Shown: positions 1 to 6,497 of the stretch, in pieces
How positions within the stretch are numbered: the first letter of the stretch is position 1
Layout: every line of letters begins with the position of its first letter
NCBI RefSeq assembly: GCF_900129465.1
Contig: NZ_FSRA01000002.1
Coordinates: 2,170,001-2,234,000, forward strand
Length of the DNA: 64,000 bases
Reading direction: 5' to 3'
From: Chitinophaga niabensis
GTDB lineage: Bacteria > Bacteroidota > Bacteroidia > Chitinophagales > Chitinophagaceae
Notes under the pieces: generated by a model
Database searches by the model: none
What the model saw: only the letters and a program-made list of their open reading frames with translations
What the model was told of the DNA's origin: nothing
Program-made: the position numbers and the translations under genes

Positions 1-236
1 GTAAGCGCACCATACCAGGCACATGTTTCAGGATAGGTGATCACCTTAGGAGGAACCGGTCTGCCAAAGTTAGGGTGTGGTGAGGCAATAAAATGGTCTG
101 CCACTCTTTTGCCAATCTCCTGCGGTGTAGCACCTTTAGGAAAGTTGGTGAGGTCTCCATCCTTTTGTGCCATGCCGGCTGTACTGATCAATAAGCTGGA
201 CGCTGCCAGCCAGAAAGAGAAAGTTGCTGTTTTCAT
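1..236 (-). CDS. GH88/GH105-type unsaturated uronyl hydrolase, 5' part only
   Basis: The gene runs off the left edge; the first 78 codons are visible. The ATG at 236-234 opens a Sec signal peptide (MKTATFSFW... ending in GMAQ, cleavage near residue 23), so the protein is exported. The following residues (GATPQEIGKRVADHF, then CAWYGAL) match the start of GH88/GH105 (YteR-like) enzymes, which hydrate and remove 4,5-unsaturated uronic acid from oligosaccharides produced by polysaccharide lyases. The catalytic Asp lies beyond the visible part. A LacI-type palindrome (264-277) sits 28-41 nt upstream of the start. The family call rests only on the N-terminus; GH88 and GH105 cannot be separated here. 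Confidence 0.72.
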   Translation of the reverse strand, partial: MKTATFSFWLAASSLLISTAGMAQKDGDLTNFPKGATPQEIGKRVADHFIASPHPNFGRPVPPKVITYPETCAWYGAL

Positions 237-263
237 ATCGTGAATTAAGAGACTTCTAAATTA

Positions 264-277
264 TGCAAACGATTGCG
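264..277. promoter_or_regulatory. LacI-type operator-like palindrome upstream of uronyl hydrolase
   Basis: TGCAAACGATTGCG is a near-palindrome centred on CG, the hallmark of LacI/GalR-family operators. It lies just upstream of the minus-strand start at 236. Two close relatives occur at 45147-45160 and 45213-45226. No LacI-family gene is in the window. Confidence 0.55.
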
Positions 278-420
278 TAAAACCTAAGTTTTTCATGCGT
301 AAAACTACGTGAAATGCAAGATCAGCAGTAATACGTGGTATTTTACCAAAGCGTGATATTATCTTTACATCGCTAGTCAAAAAATAACTGTTTGTTTGTT
401 GATTCCAATCCCCCTTTAGT

Positions 421-455
421 AAATGCGCACTTCTCCCCGAGTGCGCATTTCTTTT
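421..455 (+). terminator. Intrinsic terminator in the divergent uronyl hydrolase/tetR gap
   Basis: AAATGCGCAC (421-430) pairs perfectly with GTGCGCATTT (441-450) around a 10-nt loop, followed by CTTTT. No gene reads into it from the left on the plus strand, since the neighbouring gene diverges. It may end a short non-coding transcript, or insulate tetR from stray transcription. A -7-like box TATCTTTA lies at about 359-366. Confidence 0.6.
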
Positions 456-462
456 AAAAGAA

Positions 463-481
463 TATTTGACCGTTTGGTATA
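463..481. promoter_or_regulatory. TetR operator-like site, tetR promoter
   Basis: TATTTGACCGTTTGGTATA shares TATTTGACC-N4-GGTATA exactly with 1130-1148 upstream of the neighbouring hydrolase gene. The core ACC-N4-GGT is an inverted repeat. It covers the -33 TTTG (465-468) of the tetR promoter, as expected for autorepression. Confidence 0.65.
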
Positions 482-495
482 AAATACTATCTTTG
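465..495 (+). promoter_or_regulatory. tetR promoter, Bacteroidota type
   Basis: TTTG (465-468) and TATCTTTG (488-495) are separated by 19 nt, matching the Bacteroidota -33/-7 arrangement. The start codon at 503 is only 8 nt past the box, so the mRNA should be leaderless or nearly so. Confidence 0.65.
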
Positions 496-502
496 ACTTA
501 TT

Positions 503-1090
503 ATGTCAGGTAGAAATAAAGAATTTGATGAAAGATCAGCCCTTGCGGATGCAACGGAAGTGTTCTGGATGAAGGGCTATGAATCTGCATCCACGGAAGA
601 TCTCCTGCAGGCCATGGGCATCAATAAAGGCAGCATGTACAACACTTTCGGCAACAAACGGGAGCTGTTCCGCCAGGTGTTCGATGAGTTCTCCAAAAAA
701 AGCACTGCCCGCATCAAAGCTATTTTCGACAAACATAAGAACCCTGTTGATGCAGTAAAGGAAATATTCCGGGATGTAACACGCCCTGCAGATCCTGTGG
801 AACATCAGAAAGGATGTTTCTTTATAAAGATCTTAAGCGAGATGAGCGGCATGGATGAAGAAATGGCTGCAATAGCCCGTCAGAAGCTGCTTGAGGTAGA
901 AGCCATCTATCTTATTTATATGAAGAAGGGTATAAAGGAAGGTTTCCTGAAAGGGAATATTCCGCCGGAAACCCTGGCCAAATACCTGGTGAATATGTGG
1001 AACGGCATCAGCATCTCCCGGAGGATCTACGGGAAGAAAGACCTGGAGAAAATGGTGGAACTGAACCTGGAAATTTTCAAGGGAGCATGA
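503..1090 (+). CDS. TetR/AcrR family transcriptional regulator
   Basis: This 195-residue protein has the TetR layout. A DNA-binding domain (about 8-55) has its helix-turn-helix near 30-53 (STEDLLQAMGINKGSMY, then NTFGNKRELF). A helical ligand and dimer domain follows. The C-terminal part resembles YxaF/AcuR-like members that sense small organic molecules. The identical bipartite motif before this gene and before the alpha/beta hydrolase at 1168 suggests it represses itself and that hydrolase, released by a substrate-like ligand. Met23 lies inside the DNA-binding domain, so the start at 503 is the only sensible one even though the promoter leaves almost no leader. The ligand is unknown. Confidence 0.88.
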   Translation: MSGRNKEFDERSALADATEVFWMKGYESASTEDLLQAMGINKGSMYNTFGNKRELFRQVFDEFSKKSTARIKAIFDKHKNPVDAVKEIFRDVTRPADPVEHQKGCFFIKILSEMSGMDEEMAAIARQKLLEVEAIYLIYMKKGIKEGFLKGNIPPETLAKYLVNMWNGISISRRIYGKKDLEKMVELNLEIFKGA

Positions 1091-1097
1091 TCTTTTC

Positions 1098-1121
1098 AAA
1101 GGAGCATGACCTCCTTTTTTT
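1098..1121 (+). terminator. Terminator after tetR
   Basis: AAAGGAG (1098-1104) and CTCCTTT (1111-1117) form a 7-bp stem with a 6-nt loop, running into a T tract. It separates tetR from the hydrolase, consistent with separate promoters carrying the shared operator. Confidence 0.7.
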
Positions 1122-1129
1122 AGCATCAA

Positions 1130-1148
1130 TATTTGACCAATCGGTATA
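1130..1148. promoter_or_regulatory. TetR operator-like site, hydrolase promoter
   Basis: TATTTGACCAATCGGTATA is the second copy of the TATTTGACC-N4-GGTATA motif found at 463-481. It lies 20 nt before the hydrolase ATG. Both flanks are conserved while the four central bases differ, which indicates a protein binding site rather than a simple duplication. Confidence 0.65.
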
Positions 1149-1167
1149 GAATTAAATCTCAACAATA

Positions 1168-2019
1168 ATGACACAGTACAAGAACATCACAGTAAACGGA
1201 TTGAACATTTTTTACCGCGAGGCGGGTGATCCAAAGAACCCTGCTATCCTGCTCTTGCATGGGTTTCCCACTTCCTCTCATATGTTCCGCAACCTGATCG
1301 CGGACCTGGAGGACAAATATTATCTCGTGGCACCGGACTTTCCCGGCTTTGGTTACAGCAGTATGCCCAGGGTAACGGAATTTGATTACAGCTTCGATAA
1401 CCTTTCTGTGATCACGGAGGATTTTATCAATGCCATCGGCCTGAAAAAATTCAGCATGTATGTGATGGATTATGGCGCGCCTGTTGGTTACCGTATCGCA
1501 GAACGGAACCCCGAAAAGATCCAGGCGCTGCTGGTGCAGAATGGAAATGCTTATGAAGAAGGATTGACGGACTTCTGGACACCTATTTTCAAATACTGGA
1601 AGAACCCTGAGCACACTGAGGAAGTGGCCACGATGCTGTTACCGGAATCAACACGCTGGCAATATGTAGATGGCGTAAAGGATGTAACGAAGATCAACCC
1701 TGACAACTGGCAGCACGATCAGTCTTTGTTAGACAGGCCGGGTAACCGCGAGATCCAGCTGCAACTGTTCTTATCCTACGGAACCAATCCTCCGCTGTAT
1801 CCCAAATGGCAGGCCTATTTTCGTAAATACCAGCCGCCAACCCTTATAACCTGGGGAGCCAACGATACCATCTTTCCTCCATCCGGCGCACATCCTTACA
1901 AACGTGATCTGCAAAATGTGGATTTTCATCTCTTAGATACAGGGCACTTTGCATTGGAAGATCATCATAAAGAGATCAGCTCACTGATAGACGGCTTCCT
2001 GCAGAAGAACCTGCATTAG
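1168..2019 (+). CDS. Alpha/beta hydrolase of the haloalkane dehalogenase/epoxide hydrolase type
   Basis: The 283-residue cytoplasmic enzyme (no signal peptide) has the full alpha/beta-hydrolase set. The oxyanion-hole motif is HGFPTSS (31-37). The nucleophile elbow VMDYGAP carries Asp101, followed by acid Asp233 (WGAND) and base His260 (DTGHFALED). An Asp rather than Ser nucleophile is typical of haloalkane dehalogenases and epoxide hydrolases, so the substrate is likely a halide, epoxide or related electrophile. It lies downstream of a TetR gene and carries the same operator motif, which suggests induction by its substrate. The exact substrate cannot be read from sequence. Confidence 0.82.
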   Translation: MTQYKNITVNGLNIFYREAGDPKNPAILLLHGFPTSSHMFRNLIADLEDKYYLVAPDFPGFGYSSMPRVTEFDYSFDNLSVITEDFINAIGLKKFSMYVMDYGAPVGYRIAERNPEKIQALLVQNGNAYEEGLTDFWTPIFKYWKNPEHTEEVATMLLPESTRWQYVDGVKDVTKINPDNWQHDQSLLDRPGNREIQLQLFLSYGTNPPLYPKWQAYFRKYQPPTLITWGANDTIFPPSGAHPYKRDLQNVDFHLLDTGHFALEDHHKEISSLIDGFLQKNLH

Positions 2020-2042
2020 AAATATCTTACGATATTTGTTGT

Positions 2043-2537
2043 ATGCAACGTATCCTGTTATCCATCATTTTGCCCCTGCTATTTGCCCTTCCCCTGAAAG
2101 CACAAAAGGACAGTGTTCAGCGTGTTATTAATAAGGAAGTGTGGGTACCCTTTATCAAAGCATTCAACGAAGGGAACACGGAGGCTTTCCTTGCGGTGCA
2201 CAGCAAGGATGTTTCCCGTGTAGTGGAGAATTCCATCTGGGATTATAAGGAGTATGCACAGCATACCCGGGAGGGCAATGCAGCCATGAAAGAGCATAAA
2301 CAGGCACAAAAGCTGGAACTCCGTTTTACCCGCAGGGTGGTGAATGGAAACAGGGCCTATGATGTGGGTTATTATAAAGGTACGGCTACAGATGCAGATG
2401 GCACATCGCGCAGTTATTATGGCAAATTCACGGTATTATTGAGGAAAGAGAAGGGGCAATGGAAGATCCTGATGGACCAGGATTCCCCGGAAGATGCCAG
2501 TGAGGCTACTTTTCAGAAGGCTTCGCCGATGGAGTAA
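2043..2537 (+). CDS. Secreted NTF2-like (DUF4440/SnoaL-type) protein
   Basis: A 164-residue protein with a signal peptide (MQRILLSIILPLLFALPLKAQ, cleavage near 20). The mature part has the alpha+beta pattern of NTF2-like/DUF4440 proteins: a long helix with FIKAFNEGNTEAFLAVHSKD, then strands ending GKFTVLLRKEKGQWKILMDQ. Such folds bind small ligands or act as isomerases, but no catalytic set is recognisable here. It starts 23 nt after the hydrolase stop, so it may be cotranscribed. Function unknown; location probably periplasm. Confidence 0.65.
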   Translation: MQRILLSIILPLLFALPLKAQKDSVQRVINKEVWVPFIKAFNEGNTEAFLAVHSKDVSRVVENSIWDYKEYAQHTREGNAAMKEHKQAQKLELRFTRRVVNGNRAYDVGYYKGTATDADGTSRSYYGKFTVLLRKEKGQWKILMDQDSPEDASEATFQKASPME

Positions 2538-2618
2538 CCCAATATGTCCCTCAAAAAGACATCTTCTTTTACTTTCTCATAAAAATGAGTACTTTTCGGT
2601 CTTACATCCAATAATACC

Positions 2619-3977
2619 ATGCGCTCATTATTATTCCTCAGCATTATTATCCTCGGCTTCCGGCTGTCCACCTCAGCACAGCAATTCAAAAAGGGAGACA
2701 GGGTTTGTTTCGTTGGAAACAGCATTACCCACAACGGAGATTTCTGGCATAACGTACAACTCTACTACAACACGCGCTATCCGCAACTGGGCGTAGCGTT
2801 CTTCAACTGCGGCATTTCAGGAGATGTAACAGCCGGGATCCTTCGCCGGATGGATGAGGATATCCTTATCCATAATCCCACCTGGGCCGTGATCATGATC
2901 GGGATGAACGATGTGAACAGGCCGCTCTACGATGCAAAAAGAAGGGACGAACCGGGCATAAAAGAAAAACAACAGGAAGCCCTGGTGGTCTACAAAAGGA
3001 ACCTGGACAGTATTATCAATATCTTCCTGGCCAAAGGGGTGAAAGTGATCCTGCAAACGCCTTCTATTTACGACCAGACTTCCAAAATGGCGTCCAATAA
3101 CCTCTTTGGTGCAAACGATGCTTTGAAGACCTGTGCCGGCTACATCAAAGAATTTGCTGCAAAGTATAAACTACAGGTAGTGGATTACTGGACGATGCTC
3201 TCTACACTGAATGCACAGGTACAGCAAACAGATTCCATGGCCACGCTGATCAGCCAGGACAGGGTACATCCTGCCGGAGTAGGGCATTTGCTGATGGGCT
3301 GGGAATTCCTGAAAACCATTAAAGCGCCGGCAGTAGTAGCGAACATTGTAGTAGACCAGGATACAAAAATGAGCCAGGGCAAAAGCGCCAACTGCGTGAT
3401 CTCTGACCTGAAACGTGATAGATCCACCATCTCTTTTACTGTATTGGAAAAGGCCCTGCCTTTCCCGGTGCGGGAAGATCAGCAGAAAGCGCTGGAACTT
3501 GTGCCATTTACAGATAACCTGAACAGGGATATAGTACAGTTCAATTACCTGGACCCGGGTAATTACGTGCTGCAGATTGATGATGTGGAAATTGGAAAAT
3601 ACTTTTCCGGAGAGCTGCAAAGAGGGCTAAACCTTGCGCTGGTACCTAATTCCCCGCAATATCAACAGGCCCTGAAAGTACAGGCTTTGTACCAGAAACA
3701 CTGGAAGCTGGAAGGTCAGATGCGCTTGCTTCGCCTGATGGAATACCGCCATCTCAATGTGGTAAAGGGTAAGGAGAAACTGGAAAACGTGCAGCATTAC
3801 TTTGATACGGCGTTGGTGAAAAAGCCGGATACGGATGGCATGAAGAAGAATTTCATCCAGTACCTGAAGGACAAACCGAAGGAGGCTGAGATCATGCAGG
3901 CACTGAAGGGCTCACTGGATTCTCTGCCACTGCTGAATAAAACAGTAGCACATAAGTTTGTATTGAAGAAGCAGTAG
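2619..3977 (+). CDS. Secreted SGNH/GDSL-family hydrolase
   Basis: A 452-residue exported protein (signal peptide 1-20, ...LSTSAQQ). SGNH blocks are clear: block I FVGNSITHNG with nucleophile Ser35, block II GISGDV, block III GMND with Asn97, and block V with Asp214 and His217 (DRVHPAG). The enzyme should be an esterase, of the type that deacetylates carbohydrates. The C-terminal half, about residues 230-452, is a helical and beta extension of unknown role. A weak -7 box (TACTTTTC) lies at 2590-2597. The gene ends before a strong hairpin shared with the convergent VOC gene. Substrate unknown; a polysaccharide esterase is plausible given the surroundings. Confidence 0.8.
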   Translation: MRSLLFLSIIILGFRLSTSAQQFKKGDRVCFVGNSITHNGDFWHNVQLYYNTRYPQLGVAFFNCGISGDVTAGILRRMDEDILIHNPTWAVIMIGMNDVNRPLYDAKRRDEPGIKEKQQEALVVYKRNLDSIINIFLAKGVKVILQTPSIYDQTSKMASNNLFGANDALKTCAGYIKEFAAKYKLQVVDYWTMLSTLNAQVQQTDSMATLISQDRVHPAGVGHLLMGWEFLKTIKAPAVVANIVVDQDTKMSQGKSANCVISDLKRDRSTISFTVLEKALPFPVREDQQKALELVPFTDNLNRDIVQFNYLDPGNYVLQIDDVEIGKYFSGELQRGLNLALVPNSPQYQQALKVQALYQKHWKLEGQMRLLRLMEYRHLNVVKGKEKLENVQHYFDTALVKKPDTDGMKKNFIQYLKDKPKEAEIMQALKGSLDSLPLLNKTVAHKFVLKKQ

Positions 3978-4026
3978 AACAAATTCCTGCTAAACAAACA
4001 GCGCAAACACACTTTCTATAAAGCAT

Positions 4027-4059
4027 TTCGGCCTGATATCGTTGAGATATCAGGCCGAA
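4027..4059. terminator. Strong hairpin between convergent genes
   Basis: TTCGGCCTGATATC (4027-4040) pairs perfectly over 14 bp with GATATCAGGCCGAA (4046-4059) around GTTGA. A short T run follows on the plus side. It lies between the convergent SGNH and VOC genes and probably ends both transcripts. Confidence 0.75.
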
Positions 4060-4107
4060 GTATTTTATCCTGGTTCGTAGAAGGTCTGCAAATTCAGCCT
4101 GAGTTTT

Positions 4108-4557
4108 TTACTTAGTCGCATCATTCACTTCCACCCAATATCCATCCGGGTCCTGCAAATAGATCTGTTTCACGCCATCTACCCTTACCGTCAGTTTTTT
4201 CTTTTCCCCTGCCCAGTTGATATATTCCATCCCTGCTTTTTCCAGCCGTTCAATAAACGCTTCCACAGAAGGCACACTGAAACAGATATGTGTATTCCGG
4301 TCGCCCTGCTGTTTGGCCTTTGCGCCTGCGATCAGGTGTAAATGGCTGGCAGGTCCAACGGCGAACCAGGTATGTTTGCCGTCATGGAAAGGTTCGGGAA
4401 TGGTATCCAGCCCCAGCAGATCGCGGTAAAATACAGTGGCTTTCTGCAGGTCCTGCACATATAGGGCAATATGGTTCAAAACAGGGCGTGTTCTGCTTTG
4501 CGCGGCAACAGTGAGTGCGGCGCAGGAGAAAAGACCAAGAAGAAGGATTTTTTTCAT
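4108..4557 (-). CDS. Secreted VOC/glyoxalase-like protein
   Basis: Starting at the ATG 4557-4555 gives 149 residues with a clean signal peptide (MKKILLLGLF..., ending VAAQ at 20). An ATG four codons upstream is possible but adds nothing. The mature protein is a single glyoxalase/bleomycin-resistance/dioxygenase module with candidate metal ligands His29 (NHIAL), His74, His90 (THICF) and Glu143 (YWVEVN). The pattern LNHIALYV...FYRDLLGL is typical of lactoylglutathione-lyase-like VOC proteins. Export to the periplasm is unusual for glyoxalase I, so the true substrate is uncertain. Confidence 0.78.
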   Translation of the reverse strand: MKKILLLGLFSCAALTVAAQSRTRPVLNHIALYVQDLQKATVFYRDLLGLDTIPEPFHDGKHTWFAVGPASHLHLIAGAKAKQQGDRNTHICFSVPSVEAFIERLEKAGMEYINWAGEKKKLTVRVDGVKQIYLQDPDGYWVEVNDATK

Positions 4558-4574
4558 AACGGAAGACAAGATAC

Positions 4575-4943
4575 TTATCTCCTGTTATATAAAGGAACTC
4601 TTTTAGGAAGATTTAACGGAATGATCAGGAGGATGGACATGAGGAAGGTAACGGTTATAAAGAACCCGCCTACCAGTACCAGCGTGGTGGAATCCTTGCC
4701 GGCGGAAACCACGTCGTTGGCTTCATCCGCCAGTGCCAGTGAAAAGTAGATAGCCGCAAAAAGTACAATGCCGCCAACAGCCATTCTGGCCACCTCGGAT
4801 TTAAAGAACAGGAGTGTGCCGAAAATTAATACCAGGATAAGTGAGAGGAAGTTGATAGCAGCACCGCCGATTTGGATAGCAATGGCCAGGGCAATGAAAT
4901 AGATACAGGGGAGGTAATGTCTTAAAAGTGTCGATTTTTTCAT
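4575..4943 (-). CDS. Small integral membrane protein, unknown function
   Basis: A 122-residue, very hydrophobic protein with about four membrane segments (roughly 10-27, 31-47, 53-71 and 88-108) and basic residues at both ends (MKKSTLLRH, RVPLYNRR). I recognise no family. It lies 17 nt upstream of the VOC gene on the same strand and may share its transcript. No catalytic or binding motif is visible. Confidence 0.6.
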   Translation of the reverse strand: MKKSTLLRHYLPCIYFIALAIAIQIGGAAINFLSLILVLIFGTLLFFKSEVARMAVGGIVLFAAIYFSLALADEANDVVSAGKDSTTLVLVGGFFITVTFLMSILLIIPLNLPKRVPLYNRR

Positions 4944-5020
4944 CTGTATTGGGATTATTATGGGATTAGTAGGAGTAAGATAGCCCCATTCTTCCTGTTT
5001 TCCTATAACATTTTTGTGCC

Positions 5021-5028
5021 TATTTTTG
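5021..5028 (+). promoter_or_regulatory. -7 box of the pentose phosphate operon
   Basis: TATTTTTG matches TAnnTTTG and lies 36 nt before the gnd ATG at 5065. This supports the downstream start, because an in-frame TTG at 5014 would precede transcription initiation. The -33 region is weak. Confidence 0.55.
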
Positions 5029-5064
5029 GTAATTTCGCCCCACTATACAACAGTAAATTTCTAT

Positions 5065-6480
5065 ATGGCAAATAGCTTGTATGAATTTGGAATGATCGGT
5101 TTGGGCGTGATGGGGCGTAATCTCCTGCTCAATATGGCGGATCACGGGTTCGCCGTGATCGGCTTCGATAAAGACGCTGAAAAGGGCAAGGCCCTGGAAT
5201 CGTCTGCCACAGCGGGCACCCGCGTAAAAGGAGTGGTAACGCTGGAAGACATGATCAACCAGCTGCAAAGCCCCCGGAAGATCATGATGCTCGTTCCGGC
5301 CGGCAAACCGGTGGACGATGTGCTGGAAGCCCTGAAGCCTTTGCTTTCTCCGGGAGACATTATTATAGATGGTGGGAATTCCCATTATACAGATACCCTC
5401 CGCAGGGTGATCTCTGTGAAAGCTGCCGGATTCCATTTCATGGGAGTGGGCGTTTCCGGGGGAGAACAGGGAGCCAGAACAGGCCCCAGTATTATGCCGG
5501 GAGGAGACCAGGAGGCTTACGCTCATGTAAAACCCTTACTGGAAGCCATTGCAGCCAAAGTGAACAACGAACCCTGCGTGGCCTATCTCGGAAAAGGTGC
5601 TGCCGGCCATTATGTGAAAATGGTGCACAATGGTATTGAATATGCCATTATGCAACTGATCAGCGAAAGCTATGAGCTGCTGAAAAAAGCAGGCCTGAAC
5701 AACGACCAACTCCATGAAGTATATAAAGAGTGGAACAGCGGCCCCATGCAATCCTACCTGCTGGAGATCACGGCAGACATCTTCTTACAGAACGACGATA
5801 AATCCGGCCAGCGGATGATAGACGTGATCCTGGATAAAGCAGGGTCTAAAGGAACGGGTAAATGGACTTCGCAGGATGCGATGGACCTGGCTGTTCCCGC
5901 TACCATCATTGATACGGCTGTATCCATGCGTACTATTTCTGCTTATAAAGAAGAAAGGGTAGCAGCGTCTAAGATCTACAAAGAACCTAATATTCCCATT
6001 TCTACCGAAACCAGTCTGTTCATTTCCCAGGTAAAAGATGCGTTGCAGTTTGCCACCATTATGTGTTATGCACAGGGCATGGCCATGCTGCACAGTGCCT
6101 CTTCCGCATTGGAAATGGATATTCCTTTACCGGAAGCGCTGAAAGTATGGAGAGGTGGTTGTATCATCCGTTCTGCCCTGTTGAGTGTTTTCTACGATGC
6201 GCTGAAACAGGCCCCGGAATTACCGAACCTTTTGCTGAATACCGCAGTAGCGGAAGAAGTGAAGAGCAAAGAGCATAACATGCGTGCCGTACTGGTACAG
6301 GCTACGCAAACCGGTTCTCCGGCTGCAGGGTTCATGGCAGCGCTCTCTTATTTCGATGCTTACCGCAGCGAAAAGCTCCCTACTAACCTGGTGCAGGCGC
6401 AACGTGATTACTTCGGCGCCCACACTTATCAACGTATAGATATGCCCGGTAGTTTCCATACCACCTGGCTGCATCATTAA
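5065..6480 (+). CDS. gnd: 6-phosphogluconate dehydrogenase, decarboxylating
   Basis: A 471-residue cytoplasmic enzyme converting 6-phosphogluconate to ribulose 5-phosphate with CO2 release. The Rossmann motif is GLGVMG (12-17). Substrate-site signatures follow: GGNSHYTDT, GVSGGEQGARTGPSIMPGG, and the catalytic Lys region VKMVHNGIEYA. Length fits the long homodimeric class. Residue Asp35 (GFDKD), at the end of the second strand, replaces the Asn-Arg-Ser of classical NADP+ enzymes, which hints at NAD+ or dual use. The start at 5065 is preferred because of the promoter box. zwf follows after 17 nt and pgl after that, forming an oxidative pentose phosphate operon. Confidence 0.95.
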   Translation: MANSLYEFGMIGLGVMGRNLLLNMADHGFAVIGFDKDAEKGKALESSATAGTRVKGVVTLEDMINQLQSPRKIMMLVPAGKPVDDVLEALKPLLSPGDIIIDGGNSHYTDTLRRVISVKAAGFHFMGVGVSGGEQGARTGPSIMPGGDQEAYAHVKPLLEAIAAKVNNEPCVAYLGKGAAGHYVKMVHNGIEYAIMQLISESYELLKKAGLNNDQLHEVYKEWNSGPMQSYLLEITADIFLQNDDKSGQRMIDVILDKAGSKGTGKWTSQDAMDLAVPATIIDTAVSMRTISAYKEERVAASKIYKEPNIPISTETSLFISQVKDALQFATIMCYAQGMAMLHSASSALEMDIPLPEALKVWRGGCIIRSALLSVFYDALKQAPELPNLLLNTAVAEEVKSKEHNMRAVLVQATQTGSPAAGFMAALSYFDAYRSEKLPTNLVQAQRDYFGAHTYQRIDMPGSFHTTWLHH

Positions 6481-6497
6481 TCATTTTTACTTTTTTT

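Noticed and set aside
2494..2796. 100-codon plus-strand frame across the NTF2-like and SGNH genes
   Set aside because: It overlaps the ends of both better supported genes, including the SGNH signal peptide and block I motif.
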